Part shown: piece after piece, positions 52,384-61,355 of the stretch
How positions within the stretch are numbered: the stretch's first letter is position 1
Layout: each line of letters begins with the position of its first letter
Assembly: GCF_013488225.1 (NCBI RefSeq)
Contig: NZ_CP041241.1
Location: forward strand, 1,364,001 to 1,428,000
Direction of reading: 5' to 3'
DNA from: Sinorhizobium mexicanum
Lineage (GTDB): Bacteria > Pseudomonadota > Alphaproteobacteria > Rhizobiales > Rhizobiaceae
Length of the DNA: 64,000 nt
Position numbers and translations under genes: made by a program
Notes under the pieces: generated by a model
Seen by the model: the letters and a program-made list of their open reading frames with translations, nothing else
Database searches by the model: none
What the model was told of the DNA's origin: nothing

Positions 52384-53862
52384 TCACGACGCCGTTTGCG
52401 CCCGCGCCCCGGAGAAGTGGATGTTGATGTTCTTCTCCTGTGTCGCGGCAAGGAGTTCCTCGAGACACTCCTCGCGGCCCAGACCAGACTGTTTGTAGCC
52501 GCCGAAGGGCGCCCCGAGCACGTGCCGGCTGGTGCTGTTTACCCAGATATAACCCGCCTGAACTGCCGCCGCCGCACGATGCGCCTTTTCCAGGTCGTTG
52601 GTGTAGATCGACGAGGTCAGCCCGTATTCGACGCAATTGACGTCCTTCAGCATGGCGTGTTCATCAGACCACCGGATAACCGACTGCACGGGGCCGAAGA
52701 TCTCTTCCATGGCGATGCGCATCGATTGCTTCACGTCGACGAAGACTGTCGGCTCGATAAAACAGCCCTCTGCAAGCTCCGGATTATCGGGTCGCTTACC
52801 GCCATAGACGACGCGCGCTCCCTCCCGCTTCCCGGTTTCGATATACCCGAGAACCTTTTCGTAGTGCGCGCGGCTAATCAGCGATCCCATAGTCGTTGCA
52901 GGGTCGGTTGGCAGGCCGGGCTTGAAGCGGCTGATATATTTGCCGATGCGCTCAACAACTTCGTCATGAATGGCATCATGCAGGAAGAGGCGACTCATCG
53001 AGCCGCAGGATTGACCGCACCAAGCGTAGTTCATGCCGCTGACGGCTGCCGCCGCAACACGGTCCGGATCGGCATCCGGAAAGGCGATGAGCGCATTCTT
53101 GCCTCCAAGCTCCAGCGCCACCTTCTTCAGAGTATCGGCTGCCGAACGCATCACCGCTCGGCCGGTCGGAACGCTGCCGACGAGCGAGACGGCCGCAATC
53201 GACGGGTGCGATGACAAGACCTGGCCGAACTCGCGACCGCCTGTCAGCACATTGAGCGTCCCGGCAGGGAAAAGCGGACCGATCAGTTCTGCAAGGCGGA
53301 GCCCTGACAGTGGCGCCTGTTCGGACGGCTTCAGGATGACGGCGTTGCCGGCTGCCAGCGCGGAGGCGATCTTGCTCGCGCAGAACTGGAATGGATGATT
53401 GAACGCCGTAATTCTGGCCACGATACCGAGCGGTTCTCGTACGGAGAAATTGATGGCATCCGGCCCGACCGGTATCGAAGCTCCCTTCATCTCCGTCACG
53501 AGACCTGCAAAATATTCAAATCTCTGGACAGCCGAGACCGCATCCTTGACCATCGGTGTCATCGGATTGCCGCCATCGACCGCATCGAGCAAGGTCAGTT
53601 CCGGACCGTGGCGGCGGATGACCGCCGCCGCTTCCTTCATGATCTTGCCCCGCTCAAGCGGCAGGACGTTGCGCCATTCCTCAAAACCCTTCTGCGCCGC
53701 AGCAATCGCCCGTTCCGCATCTTCCAAGGTCGCTTCCGGAACCGGGCCGAGGTCCTCGCCGGTTGCCGGGCTGATGCTGTGCTTCACTCCGCCCCTGACG
53801 GGAGCGTGCCAGCCACCGCCGTAGAAGAGCGCGCGCTCCGCCGGGAAAACGATATCTCCCAT
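52384..53862 (-). CDS. Aldehyde dehydrogenase of the 49326-56095 cluster
   Basis: About 492 residues; starts at 53862 or 53871 are both possible near GGGAGGA. ALDH hallmarks are present: ARITAFNHPFQF in place of the usual PWNFP, VSLVGSVPTGRAV, the Glu in LELGGKNALIAF and the catalytic Cys in WCGQSCGSMSR. The C-terminal motif is APFGGYKQSGLGREECLEELLAATQEKNINI. It resembles aromatic and betaine-type aldehyde dehydrogenases. It probably oxidises the aldehyde made by the ThDP enzyme in the same cluster. Confidence 0.87.
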   Translation of the reverse strand: MGDIVFPAERALFYGGGWHAPVRGGVKHSISPATGEDLGPVPEATLEDAERAIAAAQKGFEEWRNVLPLERGKIMKEAAAVIRRHGPELTLLDAVDGGNPMTPMVKDAVSAVQRFEYFAGLVTEMKGASIPVGPDAINFSVREPLGIVARITAFNHPFQFCASKIASALAAGNAVILKPSEQAPLSGLRLAELIGPLFPAGTLNVLTGGREFGQVLSSHPSIAAVSLVGSVPTGRAVMRSAADTLKKVALELGGKNALIAFPDADPDRVAAAAVSGMNYAWCGQSCGSMSRLFLHDAIHDEVVERIGKYISRFKPGLPTDPATTMGSLISRAHYEKVLGYIETGKREGARVVYGGKRPDNPELAEGCFIEPTVFVDVKQSMRIAMEEIFGPVQSVIRWSDEHAMLKDVNCVEYGLTSSIYTNDLEKAHRAAAAVQAGYIWVNSTSRHVLGAPFGGYKQSGLGREECLEELLAATQEKNINIHFSGARAQTAS

Positions 53863-53915
53863 TACTTCCATTCCTCCCACAGCAGCCCGACCGATGGTCG
53901 TCGGTAGATCTTTCT

Positions 53916-55208
53916 TCAAAGAGCGGGTTGGGGCGGCGTCTGCTCCCGCGCCGGTGCGGCGGTCGAACCCCGATAGTTTCCATATTTGATCAGGTTCTGC
54001 CGTTGAGCGTCATTGCGGGGCTCCAGCTTGAAGAGGCGGGCCGCTGTTCCACCGATGATGTTGTGCTTCGCCCTATCGCTGAGAAAAGGGAGATCCCAGA
54101 TGGTCGACGGCAAGTCGAAATCCCAGTGAGGATAATCCGAAGCATACATCAGCTGCGTTTCGGCATTCATCATCCGAAACGTCGTTTCCAGGGCCTGCAT
54201 GTCCTGGATTTCCATCGGCTGCGTGGAATAGAACATGTCCCGCATGTAGTCCGACGGCTTCTTCTTCAGAAGCGGACATTCCGAGGGGCGGAGCATGAAT
54301 TCATGATCGAGCTTCTGCATGAGGAAGGGGATCCATGCCAGCCCGGATTCGATCCAGATGACCGGCAGCTTGGGGAACCGCTCGCCCATGCCGTTCACAA
54401 CCCAGTTGGTGCAGTGCAGAATGCTGAACCAGCTAAAGCCGAGAGCGTGCGCGGAAATAAAGCGGTTGCAGCTTTGGAAGGTCGAGGAGTTCCAGTTCGG
54501 CCCCGAATGGAATGCAAGCGCAAGCCCACGCTCCTCCAGAGCCCGATAGAGCTTCATATAGGCGTTGTCATAGACGGCCATCTTCTCTCGGACGGACGTG
54601 ACCATGAAACCGCCTACGCCTTTGCGGTCACCGAAGGTTTCCACCATGCGCAGACAGCCTTCCGGATCGCTGAAAGGCAGGCCCAGCATCGTGTACATGC
54701 GACCCTGCGATTCCGGCAGGACCTTCTCGGTCACCCAGCGGGCATAGGCCCAGGACAGTTCGAACTCCATTTCCTTCTGGGGATGCAGGCCGATATTCAG
54801 CATGCCCGTCGGAAAGAGGCATGAATAATCGACCCCCATTGCGTCCATCCAGCGAAAGCCGAGCTCGACATCCCGCTTCGGCCCCTTCTCGACAGGCGTC
54901 TTCTCTGACGACCGCATGGGATAACGGGTTACGCGCCCACCCATGTCTTGCCAGCCGTAGCCGACCGGCGAAATATGACCGCGTCCTTTCGTGCGGCTGG
55001 AAAGCGAGAGCTGCTTGAAGACCTCGTTTTCCATAAAGGGGATGATCTCGGAGAGATTTTCATTCTCGTAATGATGCGCATCGCAATCTACGATCAGCAC
55101 ATCTTCATATCTGCGGTCACGCGCCTGCTTGGCGGCATGATCGAGAAGCCTGGTCGTGTTGAGGTCTTCGATAGGGACGCGGCGGCCGCGATCGGAAATA
55201 AGGTCCAT
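53916..55208 (-). CDS. Amidohydrolase-2 (ACMSD-like) family metal-dependent hydrolase or decarboxylase
   Basis: 430 residues from the ATG giving MDLISDRGRRVPIEDL; the upstream open stretch is in the neighbouring gene. The ACMSD-type pattern is present: metal motif VDCDAHHYEN, then LAFHSGPNWNS, ERFPKLPVIWIESGLAWIPFLMQKLDHEF and the catalytic Asp in MYASDYPHWDFD, ending with NIIGGTAARLFKL. The family includes non-oxidative decarboxylases and hydrolases of aromatic or cyclic acids. It probably removes a carboxyl group or opens a ring early in the cluster's pathway. Confidence 0.82.
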   Translation of the reverse strand: MDLISDRGRRVPIEDLNTTRLLDHAAKQARDRRYEDVLIVDCDAHHYENENLSEIIPFMENEVFKQLSLSSRTKGRGHISPVGYGWQDMGGRVTRYPMRSSEKTPVEKGPKRDVELGFRWMDAMGVDYSCLFPTGMLNIGLHPQKEMEFELSWAYARWVTEKVLPESQGRMYTMLGLPFSDPEGCLRMVETFGDRKGVGGFMVTSVREKMAVYDNAYMKLYRALEERGLALAFHSGPNWNSSTFQSCNRFISAHALGFSWFSILHCTNWVVNGMGERFPKLPVIWIESGLAWIPFLMQKLDHEFMLRPSECPLLKKKPSDYMRDMFYSTQPMEIQDMQALETTFRMMNAETQLMYASDYPHWDFDLPSTIWDLPFLSDRAKHNIIGGTAARLFKLEPRNDAQRQNLIKYGNYRGSTAAPAREQTPPQPAL

Positions 55209-55254
55209 GGTGGCTTTGCTTTCAAAGAGATTGTCTGGCTGAGGCAAGCTGCGG

Positions 55255-55743
55255 TTATCGCGAACTCCAGCTCTGCCAGAGGGCGAGCTCGAACACCTGC
55301 AGATCGACGGCTTTGAGCAGCGCACCGCACAGAACCATCGCATCGGTTGCCGTGACCGTCGTCTGTTCGCTGAGCACGTCGAAATGATTGCCTCGTTCGT
55401 CATTTGCCGCATAGAGCCGGCAAAGCGCGCTCATGAGCGCCTGTTGTGCGCCAACATCGATGCGGCCAGGATCATCGTCGGAAACTGCCGTCTCGATCTC
55501 GGCCGCCATTGCCAGCATGGAAGCCGACAACTGATGGAGAGGCTGAGATTCTGACGATGGTTGCGCCGGGATCCGGCGCAACAGCTCCACCTGCGGCGCT
55601 GCTGCCTCACCCTGCTTTTTGCGCTCCACGATCCGGGCCGCTTCGGTTCCCGATTCGATGCCTTTGAAAACAGCCTTCACGAAGGCGACCTTTTCCGCCG
55701 CATCGGGTTCACAGGCCGAGACCATGCGTTCAGACGACGACAT
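55255..55743 (-). CDS. Hypothetical protein between the amidohydrolase and Rieske genes
   Basis: 162 residues from the ATG 8 nt after GGGGGAGG (55743); another ATG lies 6 bp upstream. The sequence is mostly helical and acidic, with two stretches that may be amphipathic helices (QLSASMLAMAAEIETAVSDDD and IDVGAQQALMSALCRLYA), and ends in ALWQSWSSR. I recognise no domain and see no signal peptide or membrane helix. It overlaps the Rieske gene by 14 bp, so it belongs to the operon. Confidence 0.6.
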   Translation of the reverse strand: MSSSERMVSACEPDAAEKVAFVKAVFKGIESGTEAARIVERKKQGEAAAPQVELLRRIPAQPSSESQPLHQLSASMLAMAAEIETAVSDDDPGRIDVGAQQALMSALCRLYAANDERGNHFDVLSEQTTVTATDAMVLCGALLKAVDLQVFELALWQSWSSR

Positions 55744-56095
55744 AGACATCCTCCCCCTTCTGCAAGACTTGATATTTGCGCAAGCGGACTCTGCGATCGG
55801 CAATGTGCTGGCCGGTGCGCATATCGTATTCATAGCCATGCCAGGGACAGGCGAAGCTCATGTCCTTCTCGGAAAAGAAGAGACCCATTGATGTCTTGTC
55901 AGGTCGCAGGCGCTCCTCGACCCGCGCGATAATCAGCCCTTCGCAAGCCGGGCCACCCTGGTGAACGCAATAATTGCTATAGGCGAAAAATTCGCCCTCG
56001 TGCCTGAACACGCCGATTTCATCATCGCCGATCCGAATGATCCGCCGTTCACCGTCCTTGAATTCGAACGACTTACAGACGTATTGCTCGCCCAA
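55730..56095 (-). CDS. Rieske [2Fe-2S] ferredoxin-like protein
   Basis: 121 residues from a TTG with AGGGAGG 6 nt upstream. The two cluster-binding boxes are clear: YCVHQGGPACEG (Cys-x-His) and CPWHGYEYDMRTG (Cys-x2-His). It is small and lacks an oxygenase catalytic domain, so it resembles the ferredoxin component of Rieske oxygenases or a small nitrite-reductase-D-like protein. No oxygenase or reductase gene is adjacent. It is first in the minus-strand cluster, so it is the promoter-proximal gene. Confidence 0.85.
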   Translation of the reverse strand: MGEQYVCKSFEFKDGERRIIRIGDDEIGVFRHEGEFFAYSNYCVHQGGPACEGLIIARVEERLRPDKTSMGLFFSEKDMSFACPWHGYEYDMRTGQHIADRRVRLRKYQVLQKGEDVYVVV

Positions 56096-56424
56096 AATTG
56101 ACCTCCCTTGACTGCATGCTTTGGAGCATCGTTCACTTGCCGAGATAGTCGGCTTTTGCTGCGATACTCTGTTGGACGCAGCATTCGACGGCACTGCCGT
56201 TGCGTCCAGAACATTCGATTTAGCTTAGCGATAGCTTTTTCTTTGGTCTGCGGTAGGCTTTTGAATTAATTATCAAATTACAGTGCACTTCAGCTTCGTG
56301 CACACGTGTATCCGTGAATATGACGCCGGTTCTTGCCGGTGCGGAGCTCTCCTTCGAGCGACGAGCGGCACTCTGCAATCGTGACAGTGGACGGCCTCGC
56401 GGCAACGGTCTTCAAAAATATCGG
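56096..56424. other. Upstream region of the Rieske cluster
   Basis: No gene is supported in this 329-bp stretch. It holds the likely promoter of the minus-strand cluster, including an AT-rich run at 56260-56280 and the TGCAC/GTGCA repeat at 56284-56302. The right part borders the IclR remnant. Confidence 0.5.
56284..56302. promoter_or_regulatory. Candidate LysR-type binding site
   Basis: TGCAC and GTGCA arms separated by 9 nt contain the T-N11-A core expected for LysR boxes. The site is about 190 bp upstream of the Rieske gene, in the region where the cluster's promoter should be. Confidence 0.4.
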
Positions 56425-56603
56425 GTGACGATCGCCGGCATATCGATGTCGGCCATTTCGTAGAGATGACGGATGCAAAACCCGCCATCCGCGGCCTGAT
56501 GGCGCGAGAAACCGCCGACGCCTTGACCAGTGCCGTGGGCGCGCAAGCGGCCGGAAAACTGCAACCGGCCGGAACACAAGTCCCGGCCGGCGTGGTCGTT
56601 TAA
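56425..56603 (+). pseudogene. IclR-family 3' remnant
   Basis: The start (ACGATCGCCGGCATATCGAT) is identical to codons for TIAGISI in the IclR gene at 47381-48202. After a stop codon and frame change, the sequence continues as MTDAKPAIRGLMARETADAL, matching VTDEKLATLGPMVRETADAL of that gene, then ends at 56603. Only the C-terminal ~60 residues remain, with at least one frameshift. It is a decayed paralogue or an old duplication, on the far side of the Rieske/ThDP cluster from the intact gene. Confidence 0.78.
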
Positions 56604-56611
56604 GATCGTGA

Positions 56612-57957
<1,346 letters not shown>

Positions 57958-57961
<4 letters not shown>

Positions 57962-59196
57962 TGAAGCTTTCCTTCCTTCGCCGCGGTTTCATACCAGGAG
58001 ACCAGCAGGCGGCGTTCTTCTTCGGTTACACCGGTGACATTGGCGGGCGGCATGGCGTGCGATCGCCCGGCCTGCAGATAAATCTCGCGGGCATGCGCGA
58101 CGATGTCGCCGTCGTTTTCGAGGACGACACCCTTCGGGGGCACGACGAGCCCCTCCCAGCCGGGTTCCTTGGCATGACACATGGAGCAGCGGCCGAGTAC
58201 GGTGTCGCGTACCTTTTCGAAGTCCGCCGACGCGACAACGGCCTGTTCGGCCGTTGAAGCTCGGGCTTCGCCGCCCTCGGAAAGAACCTTGGGCACGGTC
58301 GAAAGCCACATGATCACGATGAAAAGCACCGCCGTGACGAGCCACGTCCAGGTGGGGCTGCCCTTGCGGGCGTGGCGGGTGTTGAACCAGTGGCGGATCG
58401 TGACCCCCATTAGGAAGACGAGCGAGGCGATCATCCAATTGTACTGAGTGCCGAAGGCCAGCGGATAGTGGTTCGACAGCATCAGGAACAGCACGGGCAG
58501 CGTCAGGTAGTTGTTATGGGTCGACCGCTGCTTTGCCTGCTTGCCGAGTGCCGGGTCCGGCGTCCGACCCGCGATCAGATCGGCGACGACCTTCTTCTGG
58601 TTCGGAATGATGATGAAGAACACGTTCGCCGACATGATCGTCGCCGTGAATGCGCCGAGATGCAGATAGGCGGCACGGCCGGTGAAGAGCTGGGTGTAGC
58701 CCCATGCGACGCCCACAAGCACGAAATAGAGCAGCACCATCAGCCGGGTGTTGTCGTTGCCGAGCGGCGAGCGACAGACCCTATCATAGGCGAGCCAGCC
58801 GAAGGCGAGCGAAGCGAGCGAAATGGCAATCGCCGCCGGCTTCGACACGTCGAGCACGCTCGGATCGATCAGATAGAGGTCGGCACCGGCATAATAGACA
58901 AGAGCAAGCATGCCGAAGCCCGAAAGCCAAGTGACGTAGGACTCCCATTTGAACCAGATCAGGTGCTCGGGCATGTTTTCCGGCGCCACCAGATATTTCT
59001 GGATATGATAGAAGCCGCCGCCGTGGACCTGCCATTCCTCGCCATAGGCACCGACCGGCAGGCCCTGTCCCTGTCTCAAACCCAGGTCGAGCGCGACGAA
59101 GTAAAAGGACGAACCGATCCAGGCGATGCCGGTAATGACATGCAGCCATCTCACGGCAAATGTCAGCCAGTCCCAGGCAATGGCAAATTCATACAT
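57958..59196 (-). CDS. puuD: Membrane-bound cytochrome c urate hydroxylase PuuD
   Basis: 412 residues. The N-terminal ~300 residues have about eight hydrophobic helices (VRWLHVITGIAWIGSSFYFVALDL, then HLIWFKWESYVTWLSGFGML). The C-terminus is a cytochrome c domain with one haem-binding CSMCH and the Met ligand likely in HAMPPANVTG. This matches PuuD, which oxidises urate and passes electrons to the respiratory chain instead of making H2O2. It heads the puuD-guaD operon. Confidence 0.93.
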
Positions 59197-59437
59197 GCGG
59201 CTCTCCCATTTTTCTGGGCGGCATTATGTGTCATTGCTTGAGCAGGGGAGAACGCCGCGCGGGCATCAACTCTTTCAAAAAAAACTATAAAATCGAAGGA
59301 GCGCGAGTGCTTTACTGAATGGCCGGTTAAATCGGAGTCGATTTGCGAATAAAATTATGCAGAAATTCAAAGCGTTAAAGCGACTGTTTGCGCGCTGAAG
59401 CACGCCGGTCGGCATTGGAGGAGCATAGGCGGGAGGC

Positions 59438-60352
59438 ATGTCTTATCTCGATAATGTACGCGTTTTCGTGCGTGTCGTCGAACTCGGAACGTTGTCCGCG
59501 GCAGGGCGCGATCAGCGTGTGACGCCTGCGGTTGCCAGCAACCGGATCAAGGAGCTGGAGCGGCATATGGGCGTCCGCCTCTTCAACCGCACCACCCGCA
59601 AGCTGACGCCGACGGAGCACGGCCGCGTCTTCTATGATGGTGCCGTCAAAATTCTCGAAGCCGTAAACGAGGCCGAAAGCGCCATCGCCGACCTCTCGCG
59701 CAATCCCAAAGGCGCGCTTCGCATCACCGCGCCGCTCGGCATCGGCCGAAGGCTGATTGCCTCCGGCATTCCGGAGTTCCACGACAAATATCCGGATATC
59801 GAGGTGCGCCTGCGGCTTTCCGATCACAATGTCGATATCTTGAGCGAGGGCGTCGATGTCGCGTTCAAGCTCGGCATTCTGGAGGATTCGAACCTGCGCA
59901 TGCGCGGCATCATGAACTGCGAGCGGGTCGTCTGCGGCGCGCCGGCATATTTCGAGCGGCGCGGGACGCCGGGCACTCCCGACGAGCTCATCACCGACCG
60001 TCACGACTGTCTGCTGCTGCGCTACCCGGGCTCCAAGGAATATTACTGGACGCTGCAGACGGCAGACGGCGTGCGCAAGTTCGAAGTGACCGGCCCCTAC
60101 GATTCCGACGACGGCGACGTGCTGACACAATGGGCGCTCGATGGCCGCGGCATCATCAACAAACCGCTCTTCGAGGTGAAGCAGTATATCAACGAAGGTG
60201 TCCTGACCCCGATCCTGCAGGATACGCCGCCGCTCGGCGCGCAGCTTGCGGCGATCTATCCGCACAAGCGCTTCCAGGATCCGAAGGTGCGCCTGATCAT
60301 CGACTTCATGGCCGAACGCTGTCAGCGGCTGATTGGCAAATTGCTCGTCTGA
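59438..60352 (+). CDS. LysR-family transcriptional regulator
   Basis: 304 residues. Residues 1-60 are the winged helix (LDNVRVFVRVVELGTLSAAGRDQRVTPAVASNRIKELE), with the LysR opening SYLDNVRVFV. The effector domain includes LRITAPLGIGRRLIASGIPEF, typical of the CrgA/DhcR-like subgroup. It is divergent from puuD-guaD with a 241-bp spacer and could regulate purine use or an unlinked gene. Confidence 0.88.
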   Translation: MSYLDNVRVFVRVVELGTLSAAGRDQRVTPAVASNRIKELERHMGVRLFNRTTRKLTPTEHGRVFYDGAVKILEAVNEAESAIADLSRNPKGALRITAPLGIGRRLIASGIPEFHDKYPDIEVRLRLSDHNVDILSEGVDVAFKLGILEDSNLRMRGIMNCERVVCGAPAYFERRGTPGTPDELITDRHDCLLLRYPGSKEYYWTLQTADGVRKFEVTGPYDSDDGDVLTQWALDGRGIINKPLFEVKQYINEGVLTPILQDTPPLGAQLAAIYPHKRFQDPKVRLIIDFMAERCQRLIGKLLV

Positions 60353-60506
60353 CGCCTCGACCCGCCGGCTTACCGGCGCTCGCGGTGAGGCCCGTGGCGC
60401 CATGTAGATCGCGGCGGGTAGATTGCTTCGCGCTCGCCCCGCTTCGGTGCTTCGATCAAAGGAGGGCGGCCCTCCTGCAAGCGGCCGCCCTCACATGTTC
60501 TGTATG

Positions 60507-60917
60507 CTAACGATTGCCGTCGGTCTTGCCGGATTTCCCAGGCACGCCGTCACCGCCGCCATTGCCGAAGCCGTTGTTGCCCTTCGGGCCCTTGCCATTG
60601 CCGCCGCCTTCGCCGCCGCCGCCTTCGCCGCCGCCGCCGCCTTCGCCGCCGCCGTCACCCTCGCCGCCGCCGTCGCCTTCACCGCCGCCGTCACCTTCAC
60701 CGCCGCCGTCACCCTCGCCCCCGCCGTCACCCTCGCCGCCGCCGTCACCTTCGCCGCCGCCGTCGCTACTACCACCGCCCTCGCCCGTTCCGGTGCCGTC
60801 GGCTTTGGCAACATTGGTCGTGAAGGGAGCAGCGAAAGTCGCCAGCAATGCTGCTGCCGTGGAAATGGTCAGAATCCGCCGCAGTTTATCTACGGTATCT
60901 TCGCTGTTGCTATTCAT
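60507..60917 (-). CDS. Secreted Gly/Glu/Asp-rich repeat protein
   Basis: 136 residues from an ATG with AGGGAGAACG upstream. The N-terminus (LRRILTISTAAALLATFAAPFTTNVAKA) is a signal peptide with cleavage near residue 39. Residues 53-88 are six perfect GGGEGD repeats, then GGGEGG-type units to 106, then a Gly/Asn tail. The composition suggests a flexible, acidic, possibly calcium- or polysaccharide-interacting protein. I recognise no domain. Long open frames opposite it are proline-rich shadows of the repeat. Confidence 0.7.
   Translation of the reverse strand: MNSNSEDTVDKLRRILTISTAAALLATFAAPFTTNVAKADGTGTGEGGGSSDGGGEGDGGGEGDGGGEGDGGGEGDGGGEGDGGGEGDGGGEGGGGGEGGGGEGGGNGKGPKGNNGFGNGGGDGVPGKSGKTDGNR
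60600..60761. repeat. 18-bp tandem repeat (coding minisatellite)
   Basis: About nine copies of an 18-bp unit, read on the minus strand as GGCGGCGGCGAGGGTGAC with wobble changes. The first six encode GGGEGD exactly; later ones encode GGGEGG. Length change by replication slippage keeps the frame. Confidence 0.85.
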
Positions 60918-61355
60918 AACGTTCTCCCTTTCTCCTTGTTTGCAGGATCAGGAAAAGTAAATGAGCTTTTCTGGATCCAGTTTTATGTATTTTTAGGCAC
61001 GGTTGCGCCTTCTGATGATACAACCAAAACACGCCGTCACCTCATGTTAGGTTAGCGTAAGAATTTCAAGCTACGCACAGGCAATTCCAGAATCTGAGAA
61101 AGGATTTTCCTGACAGCCTTTCCACTATTTCATAATCATCATTCCGGATTAATTCTTTCTGCAATTATAGATGCACCATCATGCGCGGTATCACGGCGAA
61201 GGGTTGATCTGCAGCAGCACCGATCGGTTCGGGCGGCGCGGAACACCTGCGGTCACACTGTGCGGGCCTGAGCTCGCCCCATGCGGTTATCAAAGCGCTT
61301 GGGAACAAAGAGCGACGAATCGTGTTGAGGCAGCACAGGATTCAAATCACCCGCA
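60918..61355. other. Spacer between the Gly-rich gene and treY
   Basis: 438 bp with no supported gene. The middle (about 61110-61170) is AT-rich and could hold promoters for either side. The right part has an open frame (from 61171) that runs into treY in another frame and is probably spurious. Confidence 0.5.

Noticed and set aside
60423..61055. Ala/Pro-rich plus-strand frames opposite the Gly-rich repeat gene
   Set aside because: They arise from the 18-bp repeat read in other frames and lack a ribosome binding site; the minus-strand gene has a signal peptide and good start.
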